Positions 61,688 through 64,000 of a DNA stretch of 64,000 nucleotides are shown one piece after another; the first letter of the stretch is position 1, and every line of letters begins with the position of its first letter. This DNA comes from Microbispora hainanensis (lineage in GTDB: Bacteria; Actinomycetota; Actinomycetes; Streptosporangiales; Streptosporangiaceae). Below the pieces are notes generated by a model. The model saw only the letters and a list, made by a program, of their open reading frames with translations. It was not told where the DNA came from and ran no database searches. The DNA lies in contig NZ_CP108086.1 in NCBI RefSeq assembly GCF_036186745.1, positions 6,386,001 to 6,450,000 of the forward strand, given 5' to 3'. Made by a program: the position numbers and the translations under genes.

Positions 61688-62623
61688 CTACCCGCGCCGG
61701 CGGCGGGGGCGCGGACGGCGGGTGGAGGCCCGTTCCGGCGCGGCGGACGGGCCGGCCTGCGTGGCCGGCCAGTGCGCCGGGCGGGTGAGGGCCGGGGGCA
61801 GCTTCGTGGCGGCGTCTCCCCTGGCCGCGTTCACCTGGACCTGGGTGAGGAAGACGCTCCCGGTGAGGTCGGCGCCGCCGAGGTCGGCCCCGCGCAGGTC
61901 CGCGCCGATGAGGTCCGCGCCCCTCAGGTCCGCTCCGCGCAGATCGGCCCCGATGAGGTAGGCGCCCCTCAGGTTGGCGCCGCGCAGGTCGGCTCCCCGC
62001 AGCCGGGCGCCGATGAGGTCGGCTCCCCTGCGGTCGGCGGCGGCACGGCCCCCGGCCGACGCCCGCACCAGGTCGCTCGTCCGCAGCAGCAGCGCGTTGA
62101 CCTTGTCGCGGTGGGCGGCGACGTCCACGCCCAGCAGGTCGGCGGGGGTGCCCGTGGTCAGGCGTTCGGTCTCCTCGAACGCGGCGCGCAGCTCGGCGTG
62201 GATCGGGCGGGTCACCGGCAGGGACATCGCCTCGTCCAGATACCACAGCAGCTCGTGCAGGTGCCGTACGACCGGGAAGACCTCGAACATCTGCGCCGCG
62301 ATCCCCGGATCGTCGCGCCAGCTACGGCCGAAGGTGACCTGCGAGACCTTCTGCCCCGCCCCGAAGCAGTCGTAGACGGTGCAGCCGGGAAAGCCGCTGT
62401 CGCGCAGCCGCGCGTGGATGCCGCAGCGGAAGTCGTCGCTCAGGTTGGGGCACGGCCGCCCGGCGTCCTTGCTGATCGCGAAGTCGGCCGAGGCGGCGAA
62501 GGGCAGCGCCACGCAGCACAGCCCGAAGCAGTTCGCGCAGTCGGCCCGCAGGCCGGCCCGTCCCCCGCCGGGGCCGGCCGATGCCGTGGCGCGGGCGTCC
62601 CCGTGGTCGTGCGTGTCGGGCAC
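61688..62623 (-). CDS. Pentapeptide-repeat protein with Cys-rich N-terminal domain
   Basis: 311 residues from GTG 62623, with GAGGAG upstream. The N-terminal 100 residues hold many Cys ([42 protein letters not shown]), a pattern that fits metal or Fe-S binding. A linker follows. Residues about 205-265 form a short pentapeptide-repeat helix of A(D/N)L(R/I)G units ([20 protein letters not shown]). A basic Arg/Pro tail ends the protein. Quinolone-type resistance by DNA mimicry is known for other pentapeptide proteins but cannot be assumed here; the Cys domain suggests another role. Confidence 0.88.
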   Translation of the reverse strand: MPDTHDHGDARATASAGPGGGRAGLRADCANCFGLCCVALPFAASADFAISKDAGRPCPNLSDDFRCGIHARLRDSGFPGCTVYDCFGAGQKVSQVTFGRSWRDDPGIAAQMFEVFPVVRHLHELLWYLDEAMSLPVTRPIHAELRAAFEETERLTTGTPADLLGVDVAAHRDKVNALLLRTSDLVRASAGGRAAADRRGADLIGARLRGADLRGANLRGAYLIGADLRGADLRGADLIGADLRGADLGGADLTGSVFLTQVQVNAARGDAATKLPPALTRPAHWPATQAGPSAAPERASTRRPRPRRRRG

Positions 62624-62758
62624 CGTGCCTGATCTCCTCGTGTTCCGTGGGCGCGCGGCCGCTCGCCGTCCCGCTAGAACGTATCCCACCGAACGCACGC
62701 GGTGCGCCCGGCGGCCAGCCCCGTGAGGCGGCCGGCCGCCGGGCGCGAGGCACACGGG

Positions 62759-63505
62759 TCACACGGCCACGCGGCCGCCGTCCACGTGCAGGGTCGTGCC
62801 GTGGACGAAGCTCGCCCGTGGCGAGGCCAGGAACACGATGGCCTCGGCGATCTCCTCCGGGCTCGCGGGGCGTCCGGCGGGCCCGGCCTGAGCGAGGTCG
62901 TCGAGGTCCCCGCCCATGGGGGCGGTGCCCTCGGTGCGCGTCGGGCCGGGGCTCACCGCGTTGACCCGTACGCCCCGGGGGCCGAACTCCGCCGCCCAGG
63001 ACTTCGTCAGGAGCACCATCGCGGCCTTGCTCGACCCGTACAGGCCCATGCCGGCGAGGCCGAACTCCGCGACCATCGTGGTCACGTTGACGATCGCGCC
63101 GTTGCCGCGGCCGGCCATGGCCGGGGCGAGTTCGGCGACCAGGAAGTAGGGAACTTTGACGTTCAGGTCGAAGACCGCGTCGAAGTCCCGTTCACTGGTC
63201 TGGGCCGTGGGCCCGAACGGATAGATCCCGGCGTTGTTCACGAGCACGTCCACGTGCCCGAGCAGCGCGGTCGCGCTCCTCGCCAGAGAACGCGCCGACG
63301 CCTCGTCGCGCAGGTCGGCCCGCACGAAGTGGGCCTCGCCGCCGAGAGCGCGGATCTCCTCGACCACTTCCTTGCCCCGCGTCTCGTCTCGGCCGGACAG
63401 CACGACCCGGGCGCCGAGCCGGGCCAGCGCCCGGGCGGTCGCCCGCCCGATGCCGCTGGTGCCCCCGGTTATCAGCGCGCCGGTTCCCGACAGTTCTGCG
63501 GTCAT
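62759..63505 (-). CDS. Short-chain dehydrogenase/reductase
   Basis: 248 residues from ATG 63505. Classical SDR: GTGALITGGTSGIGRATARA (TGxxxGIG), DVLVNNAGIYPFG, the catalytic YGSSKAAMVLLTKS (YxxxK) preceded by TTMVAEFGLAG with Thr in the Ser position, and SPGPTRTEG and HGTTLHVDGGR near the C-terminus. Complete catalytic set, unlike the SDR at 19276. Substrate unknown. It is downstream of the LysR gene on the same strand (160-base gap) and may be its target. Confidence 0.93.
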   Translation of the reverse strand: MTAELSGTGALITGGTSGIGRATARALARLGARVVLSGRDETRGKEVVEEIRALGGEAHFVRADLRDEASARSLARSATALLGHVDVLVNNAGIYPFGPTAQTSERDFDAVFDLNVKVPYFLVAELAPAMAGRGNGAIVNVTTMVAEFGLAGMGLYGSSKAAMVLLTKSWAAEFGPRGVRVNAVSPGPTRTEGTAPMGGDLDDLAQAGPAGRPASPEEIAEAIVFLASPRASFVHGTTLHVDGGRVAV

Positions 63506-63665
63506 CGCTTCCACCTCTGCTGATTCACTGATCCTTCCGACCGGTCGCCGAGTGAGGCGACCGGGTGCGCAGGGTGCAAGCTCCGGCCGGGTACGGGAAC
63601 TTCCGGAACGGTCATAGTGGTGGCCGATGACGGCCATCAGGTGTTCCTCTGGCCGGCTGGGATGA

Positions 63666-64000
63666 TCACCGCGCGCCGTCCGGGTCGGGGAAGCCCGCGA
63701 TGAAGTCGGCCAGGTCGCGGCGGCGCGAGGTCGCCGGCCAGACCGCCCAGGTGCGCCGGACCAGCGGGTGACCGGCCAGGGGCGACCACGCGACGGCCGG
63801 AGGCAGCGGCTGCGGCCACTGCGGCGGCGCCAGTGCGAACCCCCTGCCCGTGCTCACGGCGGCGAGCTTGACCTCCGCGATCAGCTCCTGCCCCTCGGGT
63901 GCGGCAGGGCCGAGGTCAAGGCCGTGGCTGCGCAGGATCGCGGTCAGCTCGCCGAACCAGGCGGGGCTGCCGGAACGCGGGAAACCCACCCATTCCAGCC
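63666..64000 (-). CDS. LysR substrate-binding domain, C-terminal fragment
   Basis: The last 111 codons of a regulator whose 5' part lies beyond the right edge. EWVGFPRSGSPAWFGELTAI and AEVKLAAVSTGRGFALAPPQ match the effector-binding domain of LysR proteins, with SPLAGHPLVRRTWAVW near the end. The DNA-binding domain is not in the window. The next gene on the strand is the SDR, a possible target. Confidence 0.8.
   Translation of the reverse strand, partial: LEWVGFPRSGSPAWFGELTAILRSHGLDLGPAAPEGQELIAEVKLAAVSTGRGFALAPPQWPQPLPPAVAWSPLAGHPLVRRTWAVWPATSRRRDLADFIAGFPDPDGAR

Overview
This is a GC-rich (roughly 70 percent) actinobacterial chromosome segment. GTG and TTG starts, ATGA/GTGA stop-start overlaps, many one- and two-gene TetR, MerR, LysR and HxlR regulons, ECF41 and ECF42 sigma factors, a DUF5999 / anti-sigma / STAS cluster and a DUF3099 gene all fit a filamentous actinomycete. 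The gene mix is reminiscent of Streptosporangiaceae, but no taxonomic marker is present, so the family is only a guess. I found no rRNA, canonical tRNA, CRISPR array, transposase, integrase or biosynthetic gene cluster.

Layout. 1-16975: UvrA-paralogue fragment, AraC/VOC pair, TetR with a decayed FMN reductase and MFS pair, LysR/MFS divergon with a clear operator, orphan histidine kinase, ECF41 sigma with its oxidoreductase partner and a Crp-type box, Ala/Glu/Arg coiled-coil protein with an AT-rich dyad, repeat-rich remnant region, cupin/VOC/TetR divergon, TetR/ligase pair, family 2 glycosyltransferase. 17108-19275: Ro60 orthologue (rsr) preceded by two tandem Y-RNA-like RNAs that carry permuted tRNA-mimic modules. 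19276-20989: SDR and TetR. 21022-39480: a block resembling a hypoxia or dormancy regulon, with GH65 phosphorylase, PEP synthase, a secreted double rubrerythrin, a double UspA protein, a four-subunit group 3b-type [NiFe] hydrogenase with its protease, a P-type ATPase fused to hemerythrin, and two further P-type ATPases, one broken. Three promoters in this block share a GGNC-NTTC-GNCC palindrome close to the DevR/DosR box. 39560-49841: amidase, VOC, MOSC, a partner-switching cluster, aldo/keto reductase with HxlR, an FBP-domain protein, an epoxide hydrolase remnant, an ECF42/YCII/RibD-type operon and DinB. 50044-64000: DUF418, PrmC-like methyltransferase, fructosamine kinase-like protein, double MerR, APC permease, PdxH-like oxidase, a decayed GntR/ABC locus, a second ECF42/YCII module, several gene remnants, DUF3099, pentapeptide-repeat protein, SDR and a partial LysR.

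Two themes stand out. First, the rsr locus carries tandem RNAs whose tRNA-like modules read T-arm, closed acceptor-like hairpin, D-arm, the order expected of YrlA-type Y RNAs, and its leader can fold in alternative ways. Second, at least seven genes have lost their middle: the first and last segments survive, joined out of frame. Others carry small frameshifts. This is either true decay through recurrent internal deletions or a systematic assembly fault, and it affects how every broken gene here should be read.
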